DNA of 5,465 nt from Actinomycetes bacterium (GTDB lineage: Bacteria; Actinomycetota; Acidimicrobiia; Acidimicrobiales; Palsa-688): assembly GCA_021808425.1 (NCBI GenBank), contig JAKBBS010000222.1:1-5465 (forward strand), in the 5' to 3' direction. Position 1 is the stretch's first letter; every line of letters begins with the position of its first letter. A program made the translations under genes and the position numbers. Shown here piece by piece: positions 1 to 5,465 of this stretch. Below the pieces are notes generated by a model. That model searched no databases and had not been told where the DNA came from. It worked only from the letters and a program-made list of their open reading frames with translations.

Positions 1-65
1 ATTCCTGTGAGCTGGGAGGCGAGGGTTTGGATGGCACCGATGGTCCCGGCCGGGGTCGTCGTCAT
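1..65 (-). CDS. Unidentified gene downstream of fliJ, N-terminal 21 codons only
   Basis: An ATG at 63-65 overlaps the fliJ stop as ATGA and opens a frame that runs without stop to the left edge. The visible residues begin MTTTPAGTIG and continue AIQTLASQLTG, an amphipathic helix-like start with no signal peptide visible so far. In operons of this type in high-GC Gram-positive bacteria the gene after fliJ is often a peptidoglycan-cleaving enzyme (lytic transglycosylase or NlpC/P60 type) or the hook-length protein FliK; the short helical N-terminus fits the former slightly better, but 21 residues cannot decide. The coupled start and operon position make it very likely a real gene of the flagellar cluster. 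Confidence 0.6.
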   Translation of the reverse strand, partial: MTTTPAGTIGAIQTLASQLTG

Positions 66-517
66 TGCGGAGGCGCCCCCGAGCCGGCCTTGAGCGACCA
101 TCGCGCGCCGGCGATGTCGTCAAGCACTGTCGACTCCTCCCTTGCGCTCGCCTGATCCCACTCCGAGCGGCGACGCTCATCTAGACGTTCCAATGAAGCC
201 ACCCTCTGTCCTGCCAGAACCCAGGCCGCGTTGCACTCAGCGGCTTTCTTTTCACACTCGATGACGACGGCGGAGGCTTGCTCTACGGCTTCGGCAAGTC
301 GCAGCTCCCGGCTGCGGTCGTCGAGGAAGTGATCACGTTCACCGGGACCCCGGAAAGGTCGTGCAGCCACGAGGTGATAGGCGTCGCGAGCAGCAGCATG
401 AAGAGCTTGGGACCTGCGCAGACGGTGATTCGCGTCTGCAAGGCTCTGGCGCGCCACCTCCTCCTGCGCCCTGCGCGCCCGAAGCACGGTCTCCAAGGAA
501 AACGTGTACTTTTTCAC
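62..517 (-). CDS. fliJ: FliJ, flagellar export apparatus coiled-coil protein
   Basis: FliJ is the small central-stalk-like coiled coil of the export ATPase, resembling the gamma subunit of F1; it binds the FliI hexamer and FlhA and recycles export chaperones. The 151-residue product is charged and almost wholly helical, with a start typical of the family (KKYTFSLETVLRARRAQEEVAR), a first helix to about 50, a likely turn at about 53-60 (RPFRGPGE), and a second helix from about 63 to 137 containing VASLERLDERRRSEWDQ at 106-122 and LDDIAGARW at 132-140, matching the usual ...LE-L-ER-R-EW...LDEIA pattern. The last ten residues are Gly/Ala/Pro-rich. Length fits (about 145-150). Start GTG overlaps the fliI stop as GTGA; the stop overlaps the next ATG as ATGA. 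Sequence conservation in this family is low, so context adds much of the confidence. Confidence 0.9.
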   Translation of the reverse strand: MKKYTFSLETVLRARRAQEEVARQSLADANHRLRRSQALHAAARDAYHLVAARPFRGPGERDHFLDDRSRELRLAEAVEQASAVVIECEKKAAECNAAWVLAGQRVASLERLDERRRSEWDQASAREESTVLDDIAGARWSLKAGSGAPPQ

Positions 518-1863
518 GACACGGCCGCCGTTGCCAGTTCCATGCCTACCGGGACAGGCTCGGCGAGAACCTCGCCGAGCAGACGCCAGGACTCGTCGAG
601 CGAGACGATCTGTTCTTTCGCTTGTCGTAGGAAGCAGTCGATGTCGTCGCGCAATCGCATGGCGGTGTCGACGAGTGGGTTCGTACCCGGGACGTAGGCT
701 CCGATTTCGATCAGGTCCCGCGCATCTCGGTACGCGGAGAGGATCCGCCGCATCTCCCTGCTGAGCACCCGCTGTTCCTGCGAGGTGATCATCGACTCGA
801 CGCGCGAGACCGACTCGAGCACTTCAATGCTCGGGAAGTGTCCAGAAGTCGCCAAACGCCTGGACAGAACGACGTGGCCGTCAAGGATCGAGCGCGTAGT
901 GTCCGCTATGGGCTCGTTCATGTCGTCGCCGTCCACAAGAACCGTATAGAGGCCGGTGATGGAACCTACCTCTCCGGCGCCTGCACGCTCGAGGAGCTTC
1001 GGAAGGAGGGAGAACACCGACGGCGGGTAGCCACGGGTCGCGGGCGGCTCCCCCGCTGACAGCCCGACCTCGCGCTGAGCCATTGCGAAGCGTGTAATCG
1101 AGTCCATCATCAAAACGACGTCGTTTCCCTGATCGCGAAACCATTCGGCGATCCGTGTAGCGGTGAACGCCGCCCGGATCCGGACCATCGCCGGCTCGTC
1201 GGATGTCGCCACAACAACGACGGAGCGCGCCAAGCCTTCAGGCCCGAGGTCGTGGCTTATGAACTCGTTGACCTCCCGTCCTCGCTCGCCTACCAAAGCG
1301 AGTACCGAGACCGCAGCGTTCGTTCCGCGCGCAATCATGGACAGAAGACTCGACTTGCCTACTCCAGACCCAGCGAAAATCCCTAGTCGCTGACCTCGAC
1401 CGCAGGGCACCATCGTGTCAAGCGCTCGAACGCCGAGGGAGAGCTGGCGGTCGACCAGCTCGCGTCGCAGCGGGTGCGGCGGAGTCCCATCGACGCCTAC
1501 CTGCTCCCAATCACCTTCGATGGGTTTCCCGTCGATCGGTCTGCCGAGACCGTCCAGGACTCTGCCGAGCAGCCCCGAGCCTACCGTCACCTGGAGTGGA
1601 CCGCCCGCCGGCTCCACGCGGTCACCGAAGCGGACCCCGGTGAGATCCCCGAGAGGCATGCACGCGAGGGAGGAACCCTCGACGGCGACCACCTCCGCGT
1701 CTAGGACTCCCCCTGCGCGAAAGACTCGTAACGCGTCGCCGACGGCGGCTCGAACACCGTCGACCTCGACACGTAGGCCGACGATACGGGTGACGTGACC
1801 GGAGACTTGCGGCTTGACGGATTCGCTCAGACGGCAGCGCAGAGAATCTGAGATTACTGGCAC
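514..1863 (-). CDS. fliI: FliI, flagellum-specific type III export ATPase
   Basis: FliI is the hexameric cytoplasmic ATPase, related to F1-beta, that drives unfolding and delivery of flagellar export substrates. From the GTG start the product has 449 residues, normal for FliI. Seen in order are an N-terminal beta-barrel domain at about 18-90, the Walker A loop AGSGVGKSS at 164-172 with Lys170, GERGREV at 192-198 with the predicted catalytic Glu193, Walker B VVLMMDSITRFA at 249-260 with Asp254, the pore-loop region PPATRGYPPSVF at 273-284, the FliI-typical GDDMNEPIADTTRSILDGH at 312-330, SRRLA at 334-338, and the C-terminal RDLIEIGAYVPGTNPLVD at 382-399. All ATPase motifs are intact. An upstream in-frame ATG at 1986 would add 41 residues of low-similarity, Arg-rich sequence read through fliH in another frame, so it is rejected. 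The gene overlaps fliH by 10 bases; its TGA overlaps the fliJ GTG (GTGA). Confidence 0.96.
   Translation of the reverse strand: MPVISDSLRCRLSESVKPQVSGHVTRIVGLRVEVDGVRAAVGDALRVFRAGGVLDAEVVAVEGSSLACMPLGDLTGVRFGDRVEPAGGPLQVTVGSGLLGRVLDGLGRPIDGKPIEGDWEQVGVDGTPPHPLRRELVDRQLSLGVRALDTMVPCGRGQRLGIFAGSGVGKSSLLSMIARGTNAAVSVLALVGERGREVNEFISHDLGPEGLARSVVVVATSDEPAMVRIRAAFTATRIAEWFRDQGNDVVLMMDSITRFAMAQREVGLSAGEPPATRGYPPSVFSLLPKLLERAGAGEVGSITGLYTVLVDGDDMNEPIADTTRSILDGHVVLSRRLATSGHFPSIEVLESVSRVESMITSQEQRVLSREMRRILSAYRDARDLIEIGAYVPGTNPLVDTAMRLRDDIDCFLRQAKEQIVSLDESWRLLGEVLAEPVPVGMELATAAVS
558..580 (-). repeat. Perfect 10-bp inverted repeat (3-base loop) inside the end of fliI
   Basis: On the coding strand GCTCGGCGAG, loop GTT, CTCGCCGAGC forms a perfect GC-rich stem. 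It encodes LLGEVLAEP near the FliI C-terminus and ends 40 bases upstream of the fliJ start. No run of U follows, so it is not a classical intrinsic terminator. It may be chance within GC-rich coding sequence, or an mRNA structure acting on fliJ translation or transcript stability. Confidence 0.55.
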
Positions 1864-2522
1864 TGCTGCTGTCCTTTCGCTGTTGAGGGTCCGGTCAGGT
1901 GCAGATCGTCGAGTACTTGGCGGGCGCGCCCTAGCGCCGAGCTGATCTGGGCGTCGACTTGGCAGGCGCCAGCGACGACGAGACACCCACCCAGCTCAAT
2001 CGACGGGTCGCCAACTACCTTCACGGCCGAGTCGGGCACGAGCTCCTGGATGTCTTCGACGCCGAGAGCGTCGTCGGGGTTGACCCGTACCACGATGTCT
2101 TCCCCCTCCGGAATCAACCGCAGGGCGCGGGTGGCGGCGGCTAGGGCCGGGCGCGTTGCGGACAGTTCTTGTCCGAGGATCGCTTCCGCCAACCCGCATG
2201 CCAGCTCCACTACTTCGACCTCGCCGAGCGATACCACCTCACGCCGGCGGGCGGCGACGAGGTCTGCGCTGGCCACGAGCGACTCGGTAAGCCTGCGAAG
2301 GGCTGCGGCACGGCCAACCTCCGCTGCGGCCAGGAACTCGGCCATCGCCGCGTCGTAGCCTTCCTGCCACGCCTGGTGGCGAGCCTCGACTTCGGACTCC
2401 TCCGAAATGGCACCGTGGCTGCCTGAGATGCCACTGGGGCAAGACAGCAGCGACACGACAGGGGCGTCCGCGCTGTCCTCGCGCCGGACAATCCTGCGAC
2501 GATGCACCTTATACGAACTCAT
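1854..2522 (-). CDS. fliH: FliH, flagellar export ATPase regulator/peripheral stalk
   Basis: FliH dimers bind the N-terminus of FliI, restrain its ATPase and tether the ATPase complex to the export gate and C ring; the family is related to the b/delta subunits of ATP synthases. From the chosen start the product has 222 residues. The N-terminus is basic (SSYKVHRRRIVRRE), followed by a variable stretch, a long Ala/Glu/Arg helix at about 40-100 likely to form the dimer coiled coil, and a conserved C-terminal domain at about 104-205 with IVVRVNPDDA at 143-152 and GDPSIELGGCLVVAGACQVD at 171-190, the typical FliH DPS-LE-GG signature. The Trp pair near the N-terminus used by Salmonella FliH is absent. 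A longer reading from 2561 adds 13 residues without support. The gene overlaps fliG by 14 bases and fliI by 10. Confidence 0.9.
   Translation of the reverse strand: MSSYKVHRRRIVRREDSADAPVVSLLSCPSGISGSHGAISEESEVEARHQAWQEGYDAAMAEFLAAAEVGRAAALRRLTESLVASADLVAARRREVVSLGEVEVVELACGLAEAILGQELSATRPALAAATRALRLIPEGEDIVVRVNPDDALGVEDIQELVPDSAVKVVGDPSIELGGCLVVAGACQVDAQISSALGRARQVLDDLHLTGPSTAKGQQQCQ
1872..1877 (-). promoter_or_regulatory. Ribosome binding site that places the fliI start
   Basis: AAAGGA lies near the 3' end of fliH, eight bases before the GTG at 1861-1863. It is one of the clearest Shine-Dalgarno sequences in the window and decides in favour of this GTG over the ATG at 1984-1986. Confidence 0.65.
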
Positions 2523-3513
2523 CATCGCCTCGCGCAAGCACAATCTCACCGGAGGTTTCAAGATCGCGAACTATCTTCACTATTGCGCTCTGCGCCGACT
2601 CGACTTGTGACAGTCGCGTCGGGCCGAGCGAGTCGATCTCTTCGAGGAGGTCCTCCGACGCCCTTTCGGACATGTTGCGCATGAACCGCTCGCGAATTTT
2701 CTCGCTCCCTGCCTTCAAAGCTATTGCTAGGTCTTTCGGAACGACGTGGCGCAAGATGAGTTGCAGCGAGCGATCGTCCAGACTGATCAGGTCGTCGAAC
2801 ACGAACATCTCGTTGCGGATCGATTCCGCGAGGGCCGGGTCTTCCTGCTCGAGGCGGTTGAGTATCTGCTTCTCCGTGCTGCGGTCGGTCAAGTTCAGGA
2901 TCGCTATCGTCGACTCCATCCCCCCGACGGGGCTGGTAGCGGCAGCACCATTTCGAAGCAGAGACGAGGCCTTCGACTCGAGCACCTCGGCGAGCTGGCG
3001 GATCACGACGGGACTAATGCGGCCCATTGTGGCGAGACGCCGGATCAAGTCGACCCGCAGGTCGTCCTCCATACCGGCAAGCAGCTGAGCAGCCGAATCG
3101 GCCGGAAGGTGGGCGAGCATTACCGCAATGGTCTGGGGATGCTCCTCGGCGACGAGGTTGCCCAGCTGGCGGATGTCGATCCGTTGGATGAAGGCGAGTG
3201 GCTGCTGGTCCCGGTCTTCTACCAGCTCTCCGAGGACCGCCTCGGCGCGCTCCGCTCCGAAGCGCTCACGCAGCAGCTTGCGGGCTACATCCACTCCGCC
3301 TTGCGCCACCTGCAGGTATTGGCTGGCCTGGGAGTTGAACTCGGCGAGAACCTTGTCGACGTCTGACGGCTCCAGTGTCGGCAGTTCGACCATCGCAGTC
3401 ATGATCTCGGTCACGTCAATTTCGCTCAGCGAGCGAAGGACCTTCGACGCCCGGGATTCATCCAGCTGTGCAATCACTATCGCCGCTCGCTGAGCGCCTG
3501 TCAGAGTCTTCAT
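2509..3513 (-). CDS. fliG: FliG, flagellar motor switch/rotor protein
   Basis: FliG forms the ring on the cytoplasmic face of the MS ring, binds FliF by its N-terminal domain and FliM by its middle domain, and takes torque from the MotA stator by its C-terminal domain. The 334-residue product is full length. Visible parts are the FliF-binding domain at about 1-100 (start TGAQRAAIVIAQLDE), the middle domain with the EHPQ motif at 124-127 (EHPQTIAVMLAHL), the Gly-Gly hinge at 197-198, and the C-terminal domain with MFVFDDLISLDDRSLQ at 236-251 and NMSERASEDLLEEIDSLGPTR at about 280-300. By alignment from memory, the charged torque-helix positions known in E. coli (K264, R281, D288, D289, R297) correspond to K267, R284, E291, E292 and R300, so charge is kept, with Glu for Asp. 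ATG start; the TGATG junction with fliF suggests coupling. The TAA stop lies inside the start of fliH. Confidence 0.97.
   Translation of the reverse strand: MKTLTGAQRAAIVIAQLDESRASKVLRSLSEIDVTEIMTAMVELPTLEPSDVDKVLAEFNSQASQYLQVAQGGVDVARKLLRERFGAERAEAVLGELVEDRDQQPLAFIQRIDIRQLGNLVAEEHPQTIAVMLAHLPADSAAQLLAGMEDDLRVDLIRRLATMGRISPVVIRQLAEVLESKASSLLRNGAAATSPVGGMESTIAILNLTDRSTEKQILNRLEQEDPALAESIRNEMFVFDDLISLDDRSLQLILRHVVPKDLAIALKAGSEKIRERFMRNMSERASEDLLEEIDSLGPTRLSQVESAQSAIVKIVRDLETSGEIVLARGDDEFV
2528..2531 (-). promoter_or_regulatory. Ribosome binding site that places the fliH start
   Basis: GAGG lies inside the last codons of fliG, five bases before the ATG at 2520-2522 and only two before the adjacent ATG at 2523-2525. 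The second of the two tandem ATGs therefore has the better spacing. The ATG at 2559-2561 has no such context and would make fliH overlap fliG by about 50 bases. Confidence 0.5.
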
Positions 3514-5099
3514 CAGCCGACCGCCTTAGGCGAACTGTCCGAGAGCCACGTGCGCAGCATGCCGGCCACGTCGTCGGGCTGGTGGTCAATGAAGTCGTTG
3601 ATTGTCAACGCCCCACTGCTGGCGGAGAGCTCGACGCCGCCGACTGCAGGCATCAGGGCCGTCGGGTTGAACTCTCGTGCTGAGCGCAGGGCCTCCATAT
3701 CGCTCGGACCGAGGACCGTCGGCGCGAGACGGGCTTTGCGAGCGGAACGCCACAGCAGGAACAGGACGATGGCGATGATGAGAAACACCACGGCCGTCTT
3801 TATGAGAGAGCCGAGCGCCTTGCTCTGCCCTGCCGCGGCTGCCGCCTTCGCCGCTGTCGCGGTCTGCTGCGCCACCGAGGTGTTGAATGGCATCGTCGAG
3901 AAGGCGAGCTGATCACCTCGTTTGGTATCAATTCCTGCGGCAGCGGCGACGCCGGCTTGAAGTGCTGTCAGGTTGACGCCCTTCGGTACGGCCGTAGAGT
4001 TGATCAGTACGGCGACCTGCTCCGATTGGAGCGTGCCTGGTGCCTGCTGAACCGTCTGGGTCTGCTCGCTCGTCTCGCAGGTCTGGCTGGACGTGCTGTT
4101 GGAGTAGTTTCCTGTCGCTCCGGCGACAGTTGTCGCGGTCACGGCGCCTGCCGCGCCGCCGGGCGGCGTGCCGGTACCGGTGTAGCTCTGACTGGTTTGG
4201 CTGTTCTGGGTGCAGAAGCTGACCGGTTTCCCGTTCGCCCCGAGCTGAATGCTGTTGGTCGTGGTGGACACCTGCGAGTAGTCCATCGTCGCGTTGACCT
4301 GTACATCGGCGTTGCCGGCTCCAACGACGCTCGCCAGGTACGCGTTGACCTTGGCCGCCACGCTGCTGTCGTACGAATTGGACTGGCCGCCTCCGCCCGA
4401 TCCACCGGCGGTGACACCAGGCCCGGCAAGAAGGTTTCCGGTCGAGTCGGCCACGGTCACGTCCGCCGAGTTCAGGTTCGGGATGCTCGACGCGACCAGA
4501 TGCACGATAGCTTGAACGTCCCCGCTGCTTAGAGACTGACCGGAGGTCATCGTCACCAGAACGGACGCTCCTGTGGGTGTGTCCTGGGTGAGCGAGAAGT
4601 TCTGGTTGGCTGGGAGGGCGATGTTGACCTGGCTCGAGGCGACACCCGAAATCGAGTCGATCGTCTGCTCGAGCTCGCCCTGGAGCGCCTGCAGGTAGTC
4701 GGCTTGCTGGGTCATGTTGGATGTTGTGATGCCAGTCTTGTCCAACAGCGACAGCCCCACGGTGGAGCTGGCAGGAAGGCCTGACGCGGCGAGGCTGACA
4801 CGCTCGGAGTTCACGTCGTTGACGGGGACCATGATCGTCGAGCCGCCGTTGGTCAGCTGGAAAGGAACTTTCGCCGACGTGAGCTGGGTCGTGATGCTCG
4901 ACACGTCGGAAGCTTTCAAGTTCGTGTAGAGCGGTGCGTAGGTCGCTTTGCCGGTGAGCGACATCATCACGAACCCGCCGGCGACTGCGGCGACGATGGC
5001 CGCGAGGGTGACAGCCTTCTGGCCGGGGGTGAAGCCGCTTGCGAATTGCTTTGCACTGGCGCGGGCGCGCTCGGCGATGTTGACTGGAACTAGCGCCAC
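3513..5099 (-). CDS. fliF: FliF, flagellar MS-ring protein
   Basis: FliF oligomerises in the cytoplasmic membrane into the MS ring, the base on which rotor and export gate assemble. The 528-residue product has the standard layout: a short cytoplasmic N-terminus, transmembrane helix 1 at about 28-47, ring-building motif 1 at about 52-108 (YAPLYTNLKASDVSSI, then GLPASSTVG), ring-building motif 2 at about 120-220 (GITTSNMTQQADYLQALQGE; VQAIVHLVASSIPNLNSADV), a variable periplasmic region at 225-400, transmembrane helix 2 at about 431-450, and a cytoplasmic tail ending in the FliG-binding helix at about 497-522 (INDFIDHQPDDVAGMLRTWL). Length fits the family (about 520-570). The start is GTG one base after the fliE stop, with GCAGG six bases upstream. 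The stop shares one base with the fliG ATG (TGATG). An oddity is a Ser/Thr/Gly/Gln-rich segment bounded by Cys296 and Cys341. Confidence 0.97.
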   Translation of the reverse strand: MALVPVNIAERARASAKQFASGFTPGQKAVTLAAIVAAVAGGFVMMSLTGKATYAPLYTNLKASDVSSITTQLTSAKVPFQLTNGGSTIMVPVNDVNSERVSLAASGLPASSTVGLSLLDKTGITTSNMTQQADYLQALQGELEQTIDSISGVASSQVNIALPANQNFSLTQDTPTGASVLVTMTSGQSLSSGDVQAIVHLVASSIPNLNSADVTVADSTGNLLAGPGVTAGGSGGGGQSNSYDSSVAAKVNAYLASVVGAGNADVQVNATMDYSQVSTTTNSIQLGANGKPVSFCTQNSQTSQSYTGTGTPPGGAAGAVTATTVAGATGNYSNSTSSQTCETSEQTQTVQQAPGTLQSEQVAVLINSTAVPKGVNLTALQAGVAAAAGIDTKRGDQLAFSTMPFNTSVAQQTATAAKAAAAAGQSKALGSLIKTAVVFLIIAIVLFLLWRSARKARLAPTVLGPSDMEALRSAREFNPTALMPAVGGVELSASSGALTINDFIDHQPDDVAGMLRTWLSDSSPKAVG

Positions 5100-5100
5100 T

Positions 5101-5439
5101 TCAAACCTGCATATTCATTATCTGGGTGAATGCGGCGACCGCCTTGTTGGTAACTGCTGTCGTCACTTGGGTGGCGACCGACGCCTGCGTGGCTGCGATC
5201 ATGGCGTCCGCAAGGTTCCCCTGGCCCGCCGCCGCTTGGGCGGCGGCGCTCGAAGCAGCGTTTTGGACCTGCTGAAGCTGATCGATCGCACCACTCACTG
5301 TGTTGGCGAACGCCCCCGAGGTACCCGCCGACGACCCCGCGCCCGAAAGCGCTCCGGCGCCGGCACTGGCACCCCCACCGGGAGCAGTGCCGGAGCCGAG
5401 CGGGGATATGGAGGGTAGTGATGATATCGGAGGTATCAC
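5101..5439 (-). CDS. fliE: FliE, flagellar hook-basal body adaptor protein
   Basis: FliE joins the FliF MS ring to the proximal rod and is among the first proteins exported by the flagellar type III apparatus. The 112-residue product has a conserved C-terminal half: a helix at about 44-72 (FANTVSGAIDQLQQVQNAAS), a short GN turn at 74-75, then the family signature at about 76-112, with LADAMIAATQASVATQ and the end VAAFTQIMNMQV, matching the usual ...AY-QEIMRMQI ending. Residues 15-43 are a Gly/Ala/Ser-rich linker, and the N-terminus is rich in Pro, Ser and Ile. No signal peptide is visible, as expected for a type III substrate. The start is GTG, preceded by AGGAAG. The TGA stop is one base before the GTG of fliF. 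The length is close to the family norm (about 100-115 residues). Confidence 0.93.
   Translation of the reverse strand: MIPPISSLPSISPLGSGTAPGGGASAGAGALSGAGSSAGTSGAFANTVSGAIDQLQQVQNAASSAAAQAAAGQGNLADAMIAATQASVATQVTTAVTNKAVAAFTQIMNMQV
5227..5248 (-). repeat. Perfect 9-bp inverted repeat (4-base loop) inside fliE
   Basis: On the coding strand CGCCGCCGC, loop CCAA, GCGGCGGCG forms a pure G/C stem within codons for the SAAAQAAAG stretch of FliE. The symmetry arises because alanine is encoded by GCC before the glutamine and by GCG after it. It may be chance from alanine-rich coding sequence or a selected mRNA structure. Confidence 0.45.
5360..5393 (-). repeat. Perfect 9-bp inverted repeat (16-base loop) near the start of fliE
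   Basis: CAGTGCCGG-like arms at 5360-5368 and 5385-5393 are exact reverse complements, separated by 16 bases that are themselves C- and G-rich. The structure begins 46 bases after the first base of the fliE start codon, in the Gly/Ala/Ser-rich linker. This is too far downstream to cover the ribosome binding site directly. Confidence 0.4.
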
Positions 5440-5440
5440 G

Positions 5441-5465
5441 TCAGCTTCCTATCGTCAGTGCCGAC
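5441..5465 (-). CDS. flgC: Probable FlgC, flagellar proximal rod protein, C-terminal end only
   Basis: Only the last seven codons and the TGA stop (5441-5443) lie in the window; the gene continues beyond the right edge. Read on the minus strand in the frame beginning at 5464, they give SALTIGS followed by stop. FlgC proteins typically end in a short helix of the form (K/R)AL-(E/T)-(I/L)-G-(K/Q), and the Salmonella/E. coli protein ends similarly, so the match is suggestive. Position also supports it: flgB-flgC-fliE-fliF is a widespread order. The stop lies one base before the fliE GTG start, so the two genes are likely translationally coupled. FlgC is a rod subunit exported by the flagellar type III system. 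The identification rests on seven residues plus context, so it is only moderately sure. Confidence 0.55.
5445..5450 (-). promoter_or_regulatory. Ribosome binding site of fliE
   Basis: The sequence AGGAAG lies just upstream of the GTG at 5437-5439, leaving about 5-7 bases depending on which purines pair with 16S rRNA. It lies inside the last codons of the upstream flgC-like gene. It supports GTG as the fliE start; there is no competing ATG in a sensible position. Confidence 0.6.

Noticed and set aside
558..580. Intrinsic terminator between fliI and fliJ
   Set aside because: The stem is strong, but it lies inside coding sequence and no U-rich tract follows on the transcript.
1864..1986. N-terminal extension of FliI from an ATG at 1986
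   Set aside because: It overlaps fliH by about 130 bases, reads as Arg/Pro-rich sequence unlike FliI N-termini, and a GTG with a clear AAAGGA site lies downstream and gives a normal FliI length.
2523..2561. Longer FliH from an ATG at 2561
   Set aside because: No ribosome binding site is evident, overlap with fliG grows to about 50 bases, and the tandem ATGs at 2520-2525 follow a GAGG site.
2746..3366. 206-residue open frame on the plus strand opposite fliG
   Set aside because: It is fully antisense to a well-conserved gene, has no recognisable domain, and is expected from codon bias in GC-rich DNA.
3957..4532. 191-residue open frame on the plus strand opposite fliF
   Set aside because: It is antisense to fliF, Arg/Gly/Val-rich and without family resemblance; a shadow frame.
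4948..5418. 156-residue plus-strand open frame spanning fliE and the start of fliF
   Set aside because: It is antisense to two genes, with a low-complexity Arg/Gly-rich C-terminus and no plausible family.
1..5465. A novel or accessory system, mobile element, CRISPR array or RNA gene
   Set aside because: Both strands are accounted for by contiguous flagellar genes with intact conserved motifs; no direct-repeat array, transposase, tRNA-like or rRNA-like sequence was seen.

Overview
This window is an internal slice of a flagellar basal-body and export operon read entirely on the minus strand. In transcription order, from high to low coordinates, it holds the last codons of a gene that fits flgC, then complete fliE, fliF, fliG, fliH, fliI and fliJ, then the first 21 codons of an unidentified gene. 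Every complete gene can be assigned from conserved motifs in its translation.

The DNA is clearly GC-rich. The FliF and FliE sequences (FliF with a Gly/Ser-rich, cysteine-bearing periplasmic part; FliE with an Ala/Gly/Ser-rich N-terminal linker) look like those of flagellated Actinomycetota or related high-GC Gram-positive lineages. That placement is an inference from protein character and gene order, since no rRNA or other lineage marker is present.

Region by region: 5441-5465 is the flgC tail (proximal rod). 5101-5439 is fliE (rod/MS-ring adaptor). 3513-5099 is fliF (MS ring). 2509-3513 is fliG (rotor/switch). 1854-2522 is fliH, 514-1863 is fliI and 62-517 is fliJ (together the cytoplasmic export ATPase complex). 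1-65 is the start of the next gene. The products follow assembly order from the inside outward: FliF forms the MS ring, FliG sits on its cytoplasmic face and receives torque, FliE joins the ring to the rod (FlgC), and FliH/FliI/FliJ feed the type III export gate.

The packing is extreme. No junction has more than one base between stop and start, and five of the seven overlap. Four of the six complete genes start with GTG. There is no room for an intergenic promoter or terminator, so regulation must come from outside the window or from signals inside coding sequence. Two computed-looking starts (fliH and fliI) are better moved downstream to starts with a Shine-Dalgarno sequence. I see no mobile element, RNA gene, CRISPR array or unknown system. 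The points worth a second look are a cysteine-flanked low-complexity segment in FliF, three perfect hairpins inside coding sequence, the coupled gene junctions, and the unidentified gene at the left edge.
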